DNA of 43,584 bases from Skeletonema tropicum (GCA_037178625.1 JAWZXG010000065.1:1-43584), one strand, 5' to 3'; positions 1 to 13,544 are shown, counted from the stretch's first letter. Made by a program: numbers and translations. Notes: a model not told the origin generated them from the sequence alone.

Positions 1-2243
1 CAACTGTCAACTGTCAACTGTCAACTGTCTGGACAAGGCTGACTAAAGTGGTCGCTTTTTTGCGAGGGCTTTGCCCGAGCTATGTTTAGATTATTCAGTT
101 GGCTGAATGATAGTACTAATCGAAAGAGATTGAAAAGAGCTTTCGATTGGTTGTCATATCGTCAAATTCGGGCTGTGGCTGTGGAGCCGGATTGAGAGCC
201 ACTGGTGACTTTCTAGACCTGTTTTTGAACGGATTGATTGAATGAAAGTCCTCCAATCAGGATAATTACAGGCCTAATCGATAGAGCGCAATGAGAGCTT
301 TCCAAAACGCCACTTATCGCCTTCATTGGCCGCGTAGGAGACAAGATATCAGGCCATTGTCAATTTTTGATCTGCGTGTGTTGTGCTTTGATACGGCTGA
401 GAAGGTGGTACCGCTTCAAAAATCAAGATGGCCGTCTCAAATTACATACCGCCATCAACAGAAGCAATGCAATGATAAAGCTACATTCTACTGTGCCATG
501 CCATCACCGTCCTCCTCTTCTATTCACTGCTTTAATATTACTGTAGCACCATGGAAGATCATCAGACATCATCAAGTTGCGATGTCAATCTCCTGATATT
601 GGAACCGGACCATCATGAGACTATTACATTAACATTATACAAGTACCTCGAACAGGCACTTCGGGCACAGAAGAGGCTTGACGAGGCGGATGAAGTTGCT
701 GCAAAGATAGAAGAGAATAAGAAGCTCAAGTCGAATGAGAAGGTTGAGGCAGACAAGTCAGTTTGGGATGAGTGGATTACGGAACCCTTCGAGAGCATCG
801 TAGACCCGAATAAGAAGGAACGTGAGGAAGAGGAACGTATCAAGAAGGAAGTACGAGCTAGCAAGAAGGCTTGGAGGAGGATTCGTGAGGAGAGGTTTAA
901 ATTTTTGGACGCAAACTAACGTAGAGGGGAGAGAGAAATGAATATCAAGAAGTTTTATGTTACTGTTAGGTGTTCGGGCAACAATGTTTGTTGATTAATT
1001 GTGCCCTCGACTCTAAGATGAAAAATAATGATTAAATAGTAAATGAGTATGATTGAAGATGTTCATGTGGCTGGAAAGCTTACGGTGCACCCTTGAAGTC
1101 ATTCAGCGTCACTCCTTGTCACTTGTCCAACCTAAACTCCCACGCACTCTACCCATCCAAACATCCATACCTCTCCTTCTATTGGTCGTATGAATGAGAT
1201 GAGTAGTGAATTTTGAATCCTCTCGTCGAGTTCTATCAATTGGTACTATTCAAGGCCAAATATCGATTCTTTGCCAATCAACTCAACTAAATTGACCGTA
1301 CCCCAGAAAGTCATCCCCAGCGCCGAAGACACTCCAAAATTTCGAAATTTCAACAAAATGAACAGAATTACCTCCACCACCGTCAATTCTTCCATCGTCC
1401 ATATAATATTTTCAATATCATCATTATCAATAATACCATAGCAATACCAAAATCAAAAATCAACAGCTCCCTCGCCTGGCGGCTCACTCGCTCCTTCACT
1501 ATTTCCACCACCGTACCGTTGACAGTATTTGCATTACTTCCATCTCCCTCGCCTCCGGCTCACTCGACTTTCGACTTGTCGCATCATTCTTCCACTGTCT
1601 CGCTTCGCTCGACCTTCAATCCATTCATCAACATCGGCGGTGGTGTAATAATTCATCATCGGCGGTGGAATTACTTATTCAATATCATTACGCTACATTC
1701 GGCTCACTCGCCATTCTCCACACGCCGCCGATGATGATGATGATTAATCCCAACCACACCTCCGATGATCATTCCAAACTACTAGTTCGCGTTAACTAAC
1801 TGTTGATCATCATCATCGGCGACGGTGAGGAGGAGGAATAGTCAATCCAACATCCTCCTCCTCCTCGGATGTTGTTGGGATCATACTTAGATTGATAATG
1901 AATATATTAAATGAATATACATTAAATTGTTGGGTAGTAAGTCTGGAGCGAAGCGGAGGATGTCGAGCACAGTCGAGGCAAGTTGATGTTGCACAATGGA
2001 TTATTATCATGGACGGTACTGAGTTGATCTAACTATCATTGGACGGTACATGTAACTTAGTTCACTGATGAGCAATTGCTGATCTATGCTCAGTGTATTG
2101 TGCGAGGGCTTTGCCCGAGCAGTGAGTAGTTGGATCTTACTGAATTAAGTGATCGTTCTTCAGCGAAGCGTTTGATGCTTCCGTGCCAACTGTCATGATG
2201 TGAGGCTGATTGAACTGGTCGCTCTTTGGGATTTTCGACCAAT
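1..2243 (+). repeat. Array unit 1
   Basis: 2,243 bp with at least 4 heptamers (1-28; the window starts inside or at the edge of the tract). It carries six private insertions totalling 7 bp, near 351, 463, 603, 1014, 1208 and 1915. The insertion near 603 lies inside the TPR exon. An excess of private indels is shared with units 2-5. Confidence 0.97.
547..919 (+). CDS. TPR exon, unit 1 (one inserted base near the start)
   Basis: Copy of the TPR exon with one extra A near 603. The insertion places an upstream ATG (551, MEDHQTSSS) in frame with the intact remainder, giving a 122-residue ATG-started frame at 551-919. As unit 1 is indel-rich, this apparent start is more likely a sequence error than a real gene start. 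Confidence 0.5.
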
Positions 2244-4487
2244 CAACTGTCAACTGTCAACTGTCAACTGTCTGGACAAGGCTGACTAAAGTGGTCGCTT
2301 TTTTGCGAGGGCTTTGCCCGAGCTATGTTTAGATTATTCAGTTGGCTGAATGATAGTACTAATCGAAAGAGATTGAAAAGAGCTTTCGATTGGTTGTCAT
2401 ATCGTCAAATTCGGGCTGTGGCTGTGGAGCCGGATTGAGAGCCACTGGTGACTTTCTAGACCTGTTTTTGAACGGATTGATTGAATGAAAGTCCTCCAAT
2501 CAGGATAATTACAGGCCTAATCGATAGAGCGCAATGAGAGCTTTCCAAAACGCCACTTATCGCCTTCATTGGCCGCGTAGGAGACAAGATATCAGCCATT
2601 GTCAATTTTTGATCTGCGTGTGTTGTGCTTTGATACGGCTGAGAAGGTGGTACCGCTTCAAAAATCAAGATGGCCGTCTCAAATTACATACCGCCATCAA
2701 CAGAGCAATGCAATGATAAAGCTACATTCTACTGTGCCATGCCATCACCCGTCCCTCCTCTTCTATTCACTGCTTTAATATTACTGTAGCACCATGGAAG
2801 ATCATCAGACATCATCAAGTTGCGATGTCAATCTCCTGATATTGGACCGGACCATCATGAGACTATTACATTAACATTATACAAGTACCTCGAAACAGGC
2901 ACTTCGGGCACAGAAGAGGCTTGACGAGGCGGATGAAGTTGCTGCAAAGATAGAAGAGAATAAGAAGCTCAAGTCGAATGAGAAGGTTGAGGCAGACAAG
3001 TCAGTTTGGGATGAGTGGATTACGGAACCCTTCGAGAGCATCGTAGACCCGAATAAGAAGGAACGTGAGGAAGAGGAACGTATCAAGAAGGAAGTACGAG
3101 CTAGCAAGAAGGCTTGGAGGAGGATTCGTGAGGAGAGGTTTAAATTTTTGGACGCAAACTAACGTAGAGGGGAGAGAGAAATGAATATCAAGAAGTTTTA
3201 TGTTACTGTTAGGTGTTCGGGCAACAATGTTTGTTGATTAATTGTGCCCTCGACTCTAGATGAAAAATAATGATTAAATAGTAAATGAGTATGATTGAAG
3301 ATGTTCATGTGGCTGGAAAGCTTACGGTGCACCCTTGAAGTCATTCAGCGTCACTCCTTGTCACTTGTCCAACCTAAACTCCCACGCACTCTACCCATCC
3401 AAACATCCATACCTCTCCTTCTATTGGTCGTATGAATGAGATGAGTAGTGATTTTGAATCCTCTCGTCGAGTTCTATCAATTGGTACTATTCAAGGCCAA
3501 ATATCGATTCTTTGCCAATCAACTCAACTAAATTGACCGTTACCCCAGAAAGTCATCCCCAGCGCCGAAGACACTCCAAAATTTCGAAATTTCAACAAAA
3601 TGAACAGAATTACCTCCACCACCGTCAATTCTTCCATCGTCCATATAATATTTTCAATATCATCATTATCAATAATACCATAGCAATACCAAAATCAAAA
3701 ATCAACAGCTCCCTCGCCTGGCGGCTCACTCGCTCCTTCCTTCACTATTTCCACCACCGTACCGTTGACAGTATTTGCATTACTTCCATCTCCCTCGCCT
3801 CCGGCTCACTCGACTTTCGACTTGTCGCATCATTCTTCCACTGTCTCGCTTCGCTCGACCTTCAATCCATTCATCAACATCGGCGGTGGTGTAATAATTC
3901 ATCATCGGCGGTGGAATTACTTATTCAATATCATTACGCTACATTCGGCTCACTCGCCATTCTCCACACGCCGCCGATGATGATGATGATTAATCCCAAC
4001 CACACCTCCGATGATCATTCCAAACTACTAGTTCGCGTTAACTAACTGTTGATCATCATCATCGGCGACGGTGAGGAGGAGGAATAGTCAATCCAACATC
4101 CTCCTCCTCCTCGGATGTTGTTGGGATCATACTTAGATTGATAATGAATATATTAAATGAATACATTAAATTGTTGGGTAGTAAGTCTGGAGCGAAGCGG
4201 AGGATGTCGAGCACAGTCGAGGCAAGTTGATGTTGCACAATGGATTATTATCATGGACGGTACTGAGTTGATCTAACTATCATTGGACGGTACATGTAAC
4301 TTAGTTCACTGATGAGCAATTGCTGATCTATGCTCAGTGTATTGTGCGAGGGCTTTGCCCGAGCAGTGAGTAGTTGGATCTTACTGAATTAAGTGATCGT
4401 TCTTCAGCGAAGCGTTTGATGCTTCCGTGCCAACTGTCATGATGTGAGGCTGATTGAACTGGTCGCTCTTTGGGATTTTCGACCAAT
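2244..4487 (+). repeat. Array unit 2
   Basis: 2,244 bp, 4 heptamers (2244-2271). Private insertions total 8 bp: two single C insertions near 2748-2755, one A near 2893 inside the TPR exon, one T near 3540, and a 4-bp duplication of CCTT near 3734-3743. Confidence 0.97.
2790..3162 (+). pseudogene. TPR exon, unit 2, frameshifted
   Basis: One extra A near 2893, in the codons for the TPR helix (YLEQ), shifts the frame. The rest of the exon, including the TAA, is otherwise as in the consensus. A homopolymer insertion (AA to AAA) of this kind is a typical residual read error. Confidence 0.6.
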
Positions 4488-6739
4488 CAACTGTCAACTG
4501 TCAACTGTCAACTGTCAACTGGACAAGGCTGACTAAAGTGGTCGCTTTTTTGCGAGGGCTTTGCCCGAGGCTATGTTTAGATTATTCAGTTGGCTGAATG
4601 ATAGTACTAATCGAAAGAGATTGAAAAGAGCTTTCGATTGGTTTGTCATATCGTCAAATTCGGGCTGTGGCTGTGGAGCCGGATTGAGAGCCACTGGTGA
4701 CTTTCTAGACCTGTTTTTGAACGGATTGATTGAATGAAAGTCCTCCAATCAGGATAATTACAGGCCTAATCGATAGAGCGCAATGAGGAGCTTTCCAAAA
4801 CGCCACTTATCGCCTTCATTGGCCGCGTAGGAGACAAGATATCAGCCATTGTCAATTTTTGATCTGCGTGTGTTGTGCTTTGATACGGCTGAGAAGGTGG
4901 TACCGCTTCAAAAATCAAGATGGCCGTCTCAAATTACATACCGCCATCAACAGAGCAATGCAATGATAAAGCTACATTCTACTGTGCCATGCCATCACCG
5001 TCCTCCTCTTCTATTCACTGCTTTAATATTACTGTAAGCACCATGGAAGATCATCAGACATCATCAAGTTGCGATGTCAATCTCCTGATATTGGACCGGA
5101 CCATCATGAGACTATTACATTAACATTATACAAGTACCTCGAACAGGCACTTCGGGCACAGAAGAGGGGCTTGACGAGGCGGATGAAGTTGCTGCAAAGA
5201 TAGAAGAGAATAAGAAGCTCAAGTCGAATGGAGAAGGTTGAGGCAGACAAGTCAGTTTGGGATGAGTGGATTACGGAACCCTTCGAGAGCATCGTAGACC
5301 CGAATAAGAAGGAACGTGAGGAAGAGGAACGTATCAAGAAGGAAGTACGAGCTAGCAAGAAGGCTTGGAGGAGGATTCGTGAGGAGAGGTTTAAATTTTT
5401 GGACGCAAACTAACGTAGAGGGGAGAGAGAAATGAATATCAAGAAGTTTTATGTTACTGTTAGGTGTTCGGGCAACAATGTTTTGTTGATTAATTGTGCC
5501 CTCGACTCTAGATGAAAAATAATGATTAAATAGTAAATGAGTATGATTGAAGATGTTCATGTGGCTGGAAAGCTTACGGTGCACCCTTGAAGTCATTCAG
5601 CGTCACTCCTTGTCACTTGTCCAACCTAAACTCCCACGCACTCTACCCATCCAAACATCCATACCTCTCCTTCTATTGGTCGTATGAATGAGATGAGTAG
5701 TGATTTTGAATCCTCTCGTCGAGTTCTAATCAATTGGTACTATTCAAGGCCAAATATCGATTCTTTGCCAATCAACTCAACTAAATTGACCGTACCCCAG
5801 AAAGTCATCCCCAGCGCCGAAGACACTCCAAAATTTCGAAATTTCAACAAAATGAACAGAATTACCTCCACCACCGTCAATTCTTCCATCGTCCATATAA
5901 TAATTTTCAATATCATCATTATCAATAATACCATAGCAATACCAAAAATCAAAAATCAACAGCTCCCTCGCCTGGCGGCTCACTCGCTCCTTCACTATTT
6001 CCACCACCGTACCGTTGACAGTATTTGCATTACTTCCATCTCCCTCGCCTCCGGCTCACTCGACTTTCGACTTGTCGCATCATTCTTCCACTGTCTCGCT
6101 TCGCTCGACCTTCAATCCATTCATCAACATCGGCGGTGGTGTAATAATTCATCATCGGCGGTGGAATTACTTATTCAATATCATTACGCTACATTCGGCT
6201 CACTCGCCATTCTCCACACGCCGCCGATGATGATGATGATTAATCCCAACCACACCTCCGATGATCATTCCAAACTACTAGTTCGCGTTAACTAACTGTT
6301 GATCATCATCATCGGCGACGGTGAGGGAGGAGGAATAGTCAATCCAACATCCTCCTCCTCCTCGGATGTTGTTGGGATCATACTTAGATTGATAATGAAT
6401 ATATTAAATGAATACATTAAATTGTTGGGTAGTAAGTCTGGAGCGAAGCGGAGGATGTCGAGCACAGTCGAGGCAAGTTGATGTTGCACAATGGATTATT
6501 ATCATGGACGGTACTGAGTTGATCTAACCTATCATTGGACGGTACATGTAACTTAGTTCACTGATGAGCAATTGCTGATCTATGCTCAGTGTATTGTGCG
6601 AGGGCTTTGCCCGAGCAGTGAGTAGTTGGATCTTACTGAATTAAGTGATCGTTCTTCAGCGAAGCGTTTGATGCTTCCGTGCCAACTGTCATGATGTGAG
6701 GCTGATTGAACTGGTCGCTCTTTGGGATTTTCGACCAAT
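4488..6739 (+). repeat. Array unit 3
   Basis: 2,252 bp, 4 full heptamers (4488-4515) followed by an extra CAA (4516-4518). About thirteen private insertions total 16 bp; apart from the CAA they are 1-2 bp and often extend a homopolymer, for example near 4570, 4642, 4788, 5036, 5166, 5230, 5482 and 5900. These shift frames and create spuriously long reading frames on both strands. Confidence 0.97.
5039..5413 (+). pseudogene. TPR exon, unit 3, frameshifted with internal stop
   Basis: Two extra G near 5166 and one extra G near 5230. The frame is lost between them and meets a TAG, then returns downstream (EKVEADK to the normal end). An extra A at the proposed acceptor (GTAAG instead of GTAG) leaves the AG intact. 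Confidence 0.6.
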
Positions 6740-8993
6740 CAACTGTCAACTGTCAACTGTCAACTGTCAACTGTCTGGACAAGGCTGACTAAAGTGGTCG
6801 CTTTTTTGCGGAGGGCTTTGCCCGAGCTATGTTTTAGATTATTCAGTTGGCTGAATGATAGTACTAATCGAAAGAGATTGAAAAGAGCTTTCGATTGGTT
6901 GTCATATCGTCAAATTCGGGCTGTGGCTGTGGAGCCGGATTGAGAGCCACTGGTGACTTTCTAGACCTGTTTTTGAACGGATTGATTGAATGAAAGTCCT
7001 CCAATCAGGATAATTACAGGCCTAATCGATAGAGCGCAATGAGAGCTTTCCAAAACGCCACTTATCGCCTTCATTGGCCGCGTAGGAGACAAGATATCAG
7101 CCATTGTCAATTTTTGATCTGCGTGTGTTGTGCTTTGATACGGCTGAGAAGGTGGTACCGCTTCAAAAATCAAGATGGCCGTCTCAAATTACATACCGCC
7201 ATCAACAGAGCAATGCAATGATAAAGCTACATTCTACTGTGCCATGCCATCACCGTCCTCCTCTTCTATTCACTGCTTTAATATTACTGTAGCACCATGG
7301 AAGATCATCAGACATCATCAAGTTGCGATGTCAATCTCCTGATATTGGACCGGACCATCATGAGACTATTACATTAACATTATACAAGTACCTCGAACAG
7401 GCACTTCGGGCACAGAAAGGCTTGACGAGGCGGATGAAGTTGCTGCAAAGATAGAAGAGAATAAGAAGCTCAAGTCGAATGAGAAGGTTGAGGCAGACAA
7501 GTCAGTTTGGGATGAGTGGATTACGGAACCCTTCGAGAGCATCGTAGACCCGAATAAGAAGGAACGTGAGGAAGAGGAACGTATCAAGAAGGAAGTACGA
7601 GCTAGCAAGAAGGCTTGGAGGAGGAATTCGTGTGAGGAGAGGTTAAAATTTTTGGACGCAAACTAACGTAGAGGGGAGAGAGAAATGAATATCAAGAAGT
7701 TTTATGTTACTGTTAAGGTGTTCGGGCAACAATGTTTGTTGATTAATTGTGCCCTTCGACTCTAGATGAAAAATAATGATTAAATAGTAAATGAGTATGA
7801 TTGAAGATGTTCATGTGGCTGGAAAGCTTACGGTGCACCCTTGAAGTCAATTCAGCGTCACTCCTTGTCACTTGTCCAACCTAAACTCCCAACGCACTCT
7901 ACCCATCCAAACATCCATACCTCTCCTTCTATTGGTCGTATGAATGAGATGAGTAGTGATTTTGAATCCTCTCGTCGAGTTCTATCAATTGGTACTATTC
8001 AAGGCCAAATATCGATTCTTTGCCAATCAACTCAACTAAATTGACCGTACCCCAGAAAGTCATCCCCAGCGCCGAAGACACTCCAAAATTTCGAAATTTC
8101 AACAAAATGAACAGAATTACCTCCACCACCGTCAATTCTTCCATCGTCCATATAATATTTTCAATATCATCATTATCAATAATACCATAGCAATACCAAA
8201 ATCAAAAATCAACAGCTCCCTCGCCTGGCGGCTCACTCGCTCCTTCACTATTTCCACCACCGTACCGTTGACAGTATTTGCATTACTTCCATCTCCCTCG
8301 CCTCCGGCTCACTCGACTTTCGACTTGTCGCATCATTCTTCCACTGTCTCGCTTCGCTCGACCTTCAATCCATTCATCAACATCGGCGGTGGTGTAATAA
8401 TTCATCATCGGCGGTGGAATTACTTATTCAATATCATTACGCTACATTCGGCTCACTCGCCATTCTCCACACGCCGCCGATGATGATGATGATTAATCCC
8501 AACCACACCTCCGATGATCATTCCAAACTACTAGTTCGCGTTAACTAACTGTTGATCATCATCATCGGCGACGGTGAGGAGGAGGAATAGTCAATCCAAC
8601 AATCCTCCTCCTCCTCGGATGTTGTTGGGATCATACTTAGATTGATAATGAATATATTAAATGAATACATTAAATTGTTGGGTAGTAAGTCTGGAGCGAA
8701 GCGGAGGATGTCGAGCACAGTCGAGGCAAGTTGATGTTGCACAATGGATTATTATCATGGACGGTACTGAGTTGATCTAACTATCAATTGGACGGTACAT
8801 GTAACTTAGTTCACTGATGAGCAATTGCTGATCTATGCTCAGTGTATTGTGCGAGGGCTTTGCCCGAGCAGTGAGTAGTTGGATCTTACTGAATTAAGTG
8901 AATCGTTCTTCAGCGAAGCGTTTGATGCTTCCGTGCCAACTGTCATGATGTGAGGCTGATTGAACTGGTCGCTCTTTGGGATTTTCGACCAAT
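6740..8993 (+). repeat. Array unit 4
   Basis: 2,254 bp, 5 heptamers (6740-6774). It holds about eleven private indels, net +11 bp, including a 1-bp loss near 7416 and a cluster near 7624-7650 at the end of the TPR exon that contains a substitution-like change (GTTAAAA where other units read GTTTAAA). Confidence 0.97.
7293..7666 (+). pseudogene. TPR exon, unit 4, frameshifted
   Basis: One base is lost near 7416 (RAQKR segment) and three are gained near 7624-7634, with a changed TTTAAA motif near 7643. The frame is broken inside the TPR helix pair and the tail is altered. The unit as a whole is indel-rich. Confidence 0.6.
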
Positions 8994-11240
8994 CAACTGT
9001 CAACTGTCAACTGTCAACTGTCAACTGTCTGGACAAGGCTGACTAAAGTGGTCGCTTTTTTGCGAGGGCTTTGCCCGAGCTATGTTTAGATTATTCAGTT
9101 GGCTGAATGATAGTACTAATCGAAAGAGATTGAAAAGAGCTTTCGATTGGTTGTCATATCGTCAAATTCGGGCTGTGGCTGTGGAGCCGGATTGAGAGCC
9201 ACTGGTGACTTTCTAGACCTGTTTTTGGAACGGATTGATTGAATGAAAGTCCTCCAATCAGGATAATTACAGGCCTAATCGATAGAGCGCAATGAGAGCT
9301 TTCCAAAACGCCACTTATCGCCTTCATTGGCCGCGTAGGAGACAAGATATCAGCCATTGTCAATTTTTGATCTGCGTGTGTTGTGCTTTGATACGGCTGA
9401 GAAGGTGGTACCGCTTCAAAAATCAAGATGGCCGTCTCAAATTACATACCGCCATCAACAGAGCAATGCAATGATAAAGCTACATTCTACTGTGCCATGC
9501 CATCACCGTCCTCCTCTTCTATTCACTGCTTTAATATTACTGTAGCACCATGGAAGATCATCAGACATCATCAAGTTGCGATGTCAATCTCCTGATATTG
9601 GACCGGACCATCATGAGACTATTACATTAACATTATACAAGTACCTCGAACAGGCACTTCGGGCACAGAAGAGGCTTGACGAGGCGGATGAAGTTGCTGC
9701 AAAGATAGAAGAGAATAAGAAGCTCAAGTCGAATGAGAAGGTTGAGGCAGACAAGTCAGTTTGGGATGAGTGGATTACGGAACCCTTCGAGAGCATCGTA
9801 GACCCGAATAAGAAGGAACGTGAGGAAGAGGAACGTATCAAGAAGGAAGTACGAGCTAGCAAGAAGGCTTGGAGGAGGATTCGTGAGGAGAGGTTTAAAT
9901 TTTTGGACGCAAACTAACGTAGAGGGGAGAGAGAAATGAATATCAAGAAGTTTTATGTTACTGTTAGGTGTTCGGGCAACAATGTTTGTTGAATTAATTG
10001 TGCCCTCGACTCTAGATGAAAAATAATGATTAAATAGTAAATGAGTATGATTGAAGATGTTCATGTGGCTGGAAAGCTTACGGTGCACCCTTGAAGTCAT
10101 TCAGCGTCACTCCTTGTCACTTGTCCAACCTAAACTCCCACGCACTCTACCCATCCAAACATCCATACCTCTCCTTCTATTGGTCGTATGAATGAGATGA
10201 GTAGTGATTTTGAATCCTCTCGTCGAGTTCTATCAATTGGTACTATTCAAGGCCAAATATCGATTCTTTGCCAATCAACTCAACTAAATTGACCGTACCC
10301 CAGAAAGTCATCCCCAGCGCCGAAGACACTCCAAAATTTCGAAATTTCAACAAAATGAACAGAATTACCTCCACCACCGTCAATTCTTCCATCGTCCATA
10401 TAATATTTTCAATATCATCATTATCAATAATACCATAGCAATACCAAAATCAAAAATCAACAGCTCCCTCGCCTGGCGGCTCACTCGCTCCTTCACTATT
10501 TCCACCACCGTACCGTTGACAGTATTTGCATTACTTCCATCTCCCTCGCCTCCGGCTCACTCGACTTTCGACTTGTCGCATCATTCTTCCACTGTCTCGC
10601 TTCGCTCGACCTTCAATCCATTCATCAACATCGGCGGTGGTGTAATAATTCATCATCGGCGGTGGAATTACTTATTCAATATCATTACGCTACATTCGGC
10701 TCACTCGCCATTCTCCACACACGCCGCCGATGATGATGATGATTAATCCCAACCACACCTCCGATGATCATTCCAAACTACTAGTTCGCGTTAACTAACT
10801 GTTGATCATCATCATCGGCGACGGTGAGGAGGAGGAATAGTCAATCCAACATCCTCCTCCTCCTCGGATGTTGTTGGGATCATACTTAGATTGATAATGA
10901 ATATATTAAATGAATACATTAAATTGTTGGGTAGTAAGTCTGGAGCGAAGCGGAGGATGTCGAGCACAGTCGAGGCAAGTTGATGTTGCACAATGGATTA
11001 TTATCATGGACGGTACTGAGTTGATCTAACTATCATTGGACGGTACATGTAACTTAGTTCACTGATGAGCAATTGCTGATCTATGCTCAGTGTATTGTGC
11101 GAGGGCTTTGCCCGAGCAGTGAGTAGTTGGATCTTACTGAATTAAGTGATCGTTCTTCAGCGAAGCGTTTGATGCTTCCGTGCCAACTGTCATGATGTGA
11201 GGCTGATTGAACTGGTCGCTCTTTGGGATTTTCGACCAAT
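8994..11240 (+). repeat. Array unit 5
   Basis: 2,247 bp, 5 heptamers (8994-9028). Only three private changes: +1 near 9227, +1 near 9990 and a 2-bp CA expansion at 10716-10722. The TPR exon is intact. Confidence 0.97.
9546..9917 (+). CDS. TPR exon, unit 5, intact
   Basis: Same 123-codon frame as the reference exon, with the stop TAA at 9915-9917 and no private change. First intact copy from the left. Confidence 0.6.
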   Translation, partial: HHGRSSDIIKLRCQSPDIGPDHHETITLTLYKYLEQALRAQKRLDEADEVAAKIEENKKLKSNEKVEADKSVWDEWITEPFESIVDPNKKEREEEERIKKEVRASKKAWRRIREERFKFLDAN

Positions 11241-13476
11241 CAACTGTCAACTGTCAACTGTCAACTGTCTGGACAAGGCTGACTAAAGTGGTCGCTTTTT
11301 TGCGAGGGCTTTGCCCGAGCTATGTTTAGATTATTCAGTTGGCTGAATGATAGTACTAATCGAAAGAGATTGAAAAGAGCTTTCGATTGGTTGTCATATC
11401 GTCAAATTCGGGCTGTGGCTGTGGAGCCGGATTGAGAGCCACTGGTGACTTTCTAGACCTGTTTTTGAACGGATTGATTGAATGAAAGTCCTCCAATCAG
11501 GATAATTACAGGCCTAATCGATAGAGCGCAATGAGAGCTTTCCAAAACGCCACTTATCGCCTTCATTGGCCGCGTAGGAGACAAGATATCAGCCATTGTC
11601 AATTTTTGATCTGCGTGTGTTGTGCTTTGATACGGCTGAGAAGGTGGTACCGCTTCAAAAATCAAGATGGCCGTCTCAAATTACATACCGCCATCAACAG
11701 AGCAATGCAATGATAAAGCTACATTCTACTGTGCCATGCCATCACCGTCCTCCTCTTCTATTCACTGCTTTAATATTACTGTAGCACCATGGAAGATCAT
11801 CAGACATCATCAAGTTGCGATGTCAATCTCCTGATATTGGACCGGACCATCATGAGACTATTACATTAACATTATACAAGTACCTCGAACAGGCACTTCG
11901 GGCACAGAAGAGGCTTGACGAGGCGGATGAAGTTGCTGCAAAGATAGAAGAGAATAAGAAGCTCAAGTCGAATGAGAAGGTTGAGGCAGACAAGTCAGTT
12001 TGGGATGAGTGGATTACGGAACCCTTCGAGAGCATCGTAGACCCGAATAAGAAGGAACGTGAGGAAGAGGAACGTATCAAGAAGGAAGTACGAGCTAGCA
12101 AGAAGGCTTGGAGGAGGATTCGTGAGGAGAGGTTTAAATTTTTGGACGCAAACTAACGTAGAGGGGAGAGAGAAATGAATATCAAGAAGTTTTATGTTAC
12201 TGTTAGGTGTTCGGGCAACAATGTTTGTTGATTAATTGTGCCCTCGACTCTAGATGAAAAATAATGATTAAATAGTAAATGAGTATGATTGAAGATGTTC
12301 ATGTGGCTGGAAAGCTTACGGTGCACCCTTGAAGTCATTCAGCGTCACTCCTTGTCACTTGTCCAACCTAAACTCCCACGCACTCTACCCATCCAAACAT
12401 CCATACCTCTCCTTCTATTGGTCGTATGAATGAGATGAGTAGTGATTTTGAATCCTCTCGTCGAGTTCTATCAATTGGTACTATTCAAGGCCAAATATCG
12501 ATTCTTTGCCAATCAACTCAACTAAATTGACCGTACCCCAGAAAGTCATCCCCAGCGCCGAAGACACTCCAAAATTTCGAAATTTCAACAAAATGAACAG
12601 AATTACCTCCACCACCGTCAATTCTTCCATCGTCCATATAATATTTTCAATATCATCATTATCAATAATACCATAGCAATACCAAAATCAAAAATCAACA
12701 GCTCCCTCGCCTGGCGGCTCACTCGCTCCTTCACTATTTCCACCACCGTACCGTTGACAGTATTTGCATTACTTCCATCTCCCTCGCCTCCGGCTCACTC
12801 GACTTTCGACTTGTCGCATCATTCTTCCACTGTCTCGCTTCGCTCGACCTTCAATCCATTCATCAACATCGGCGGTGGTGTAATAATTCATCATCGGCGG
12901 TGGAATTACTTATTCAATATCATTACGCTACATTCGGCTCACTCGCCATTCTCCACACGCCGCCGATGATGATGATGATTAATCCCAACCACACCTCCGA
13001 TGATCATTCCAAACTACTAGTTCGCGTTAACTAACTGTTGATCATCATCATCGGCGACGGTGAGGAGGAGGAATAGTCAATCCAACATCCTCCTCCTCCT
13101 CGGATGTTGTTGGGATCATACTTAGATTGATAATGAATATATTAAATGAATACATTAAATTGTTGGGTAGTAAGTCTGGAGCGAAGCGGAGGATGTCGAG
13201 CACAGTCGAGGCAAGTTGATGTTGCACAATGGATTATTATCATGGACGGTACTGAGTTGATCTAACTATCATTGGACGGTACATGTAACTTAGTTCACTG
13301 ATGAGCAATTGCTGATCTATGCTCAGTGTATTGTGCGAGGGCTTTGCCCGAGCAGTGAGTAGTTGGATCTTACTGAATTAAGTGATCGTTCTTCAGCGAA
13401 GCGTTTGATGCTTCCGTGCCAACTGTCATGATGTGAGGCTGATTGAACTGGTCGCTCTTTGGGATTTTCGACCAAT
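11241..13476 (+). repeat. Array unit 6 (consensus-like)
   Basis: 2,236 bp, 4 heptamers (11241-11268). No private indel was seen, so this is the 4-heptamer form of the consensus. Confidence 0.98.
11785..12156 (+). CDS. TPR exon, unit 6, intact
   Basis: Full 123-codon frame with no private change. The unit has 4 heptamers instead of 5, so heptamer number and exon integrity are independent. Confidence 0.6.
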   Translation, partial: HHGRSSDIIKLRCQSPDIGPDHHETITLTLYKYLEQALRAQKRLDEADEVAAKIEENKKLKSNEKVEADKSVWDEWITEPFESIVDPNKKEREEEERIKKEVRASKKAWRRIREERFKFLDAN

Positions 13477-13511
13477 CAACTGTCAACTGTCAACTGTCAA
13501 CTGTCAACTGT
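13477..13511 (+). repeat. CAACTGT heptamer tract (VNTR) at the unit junction
   Basis: Five perfect copies of CAACTGT, flanked by CGACCAAT on the left and CTGGACAAGG on the right. Across the window the copy number is 4,4,4(+CAA),5,5,4,5,4,5,5,4(+1 degenerate),4,5,5,4,5,5,5,5,4 from unit 1 to unit 20. It is the only length polymorphism in the array that recurs between non-adjacent units. The motif is not a known telomere repeat. I use it as the unit boundary for convenience; the true junction is unknown. Confidence 0.97.
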
Positions 13512-13544
13512 CTGGACAAGGCTGACTAAAGTGGTCGCTTTTTT

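Noticed and set aside
551..919. Unit 1 as the one true gene copy with an ATG start (MEDHQ)
   Set aside because: The ATG is in frame only through a single extra A near 603, in an indel-rich unit; the other units lack it.
5684..6295. 203-codon + strand frame in unit 3
   Set aside because: It exists only because of private indels in this unit; in consensus units the frame is broken. The composition is low complexity (Ser, His, Ile).
13477..13511. Heptamer tract as telomere or CRISPR repeat
   Set aside because: CAACTGT is not a known telomere motif and runs only 4-5 times; there are no spacers between copies and no cas genes.
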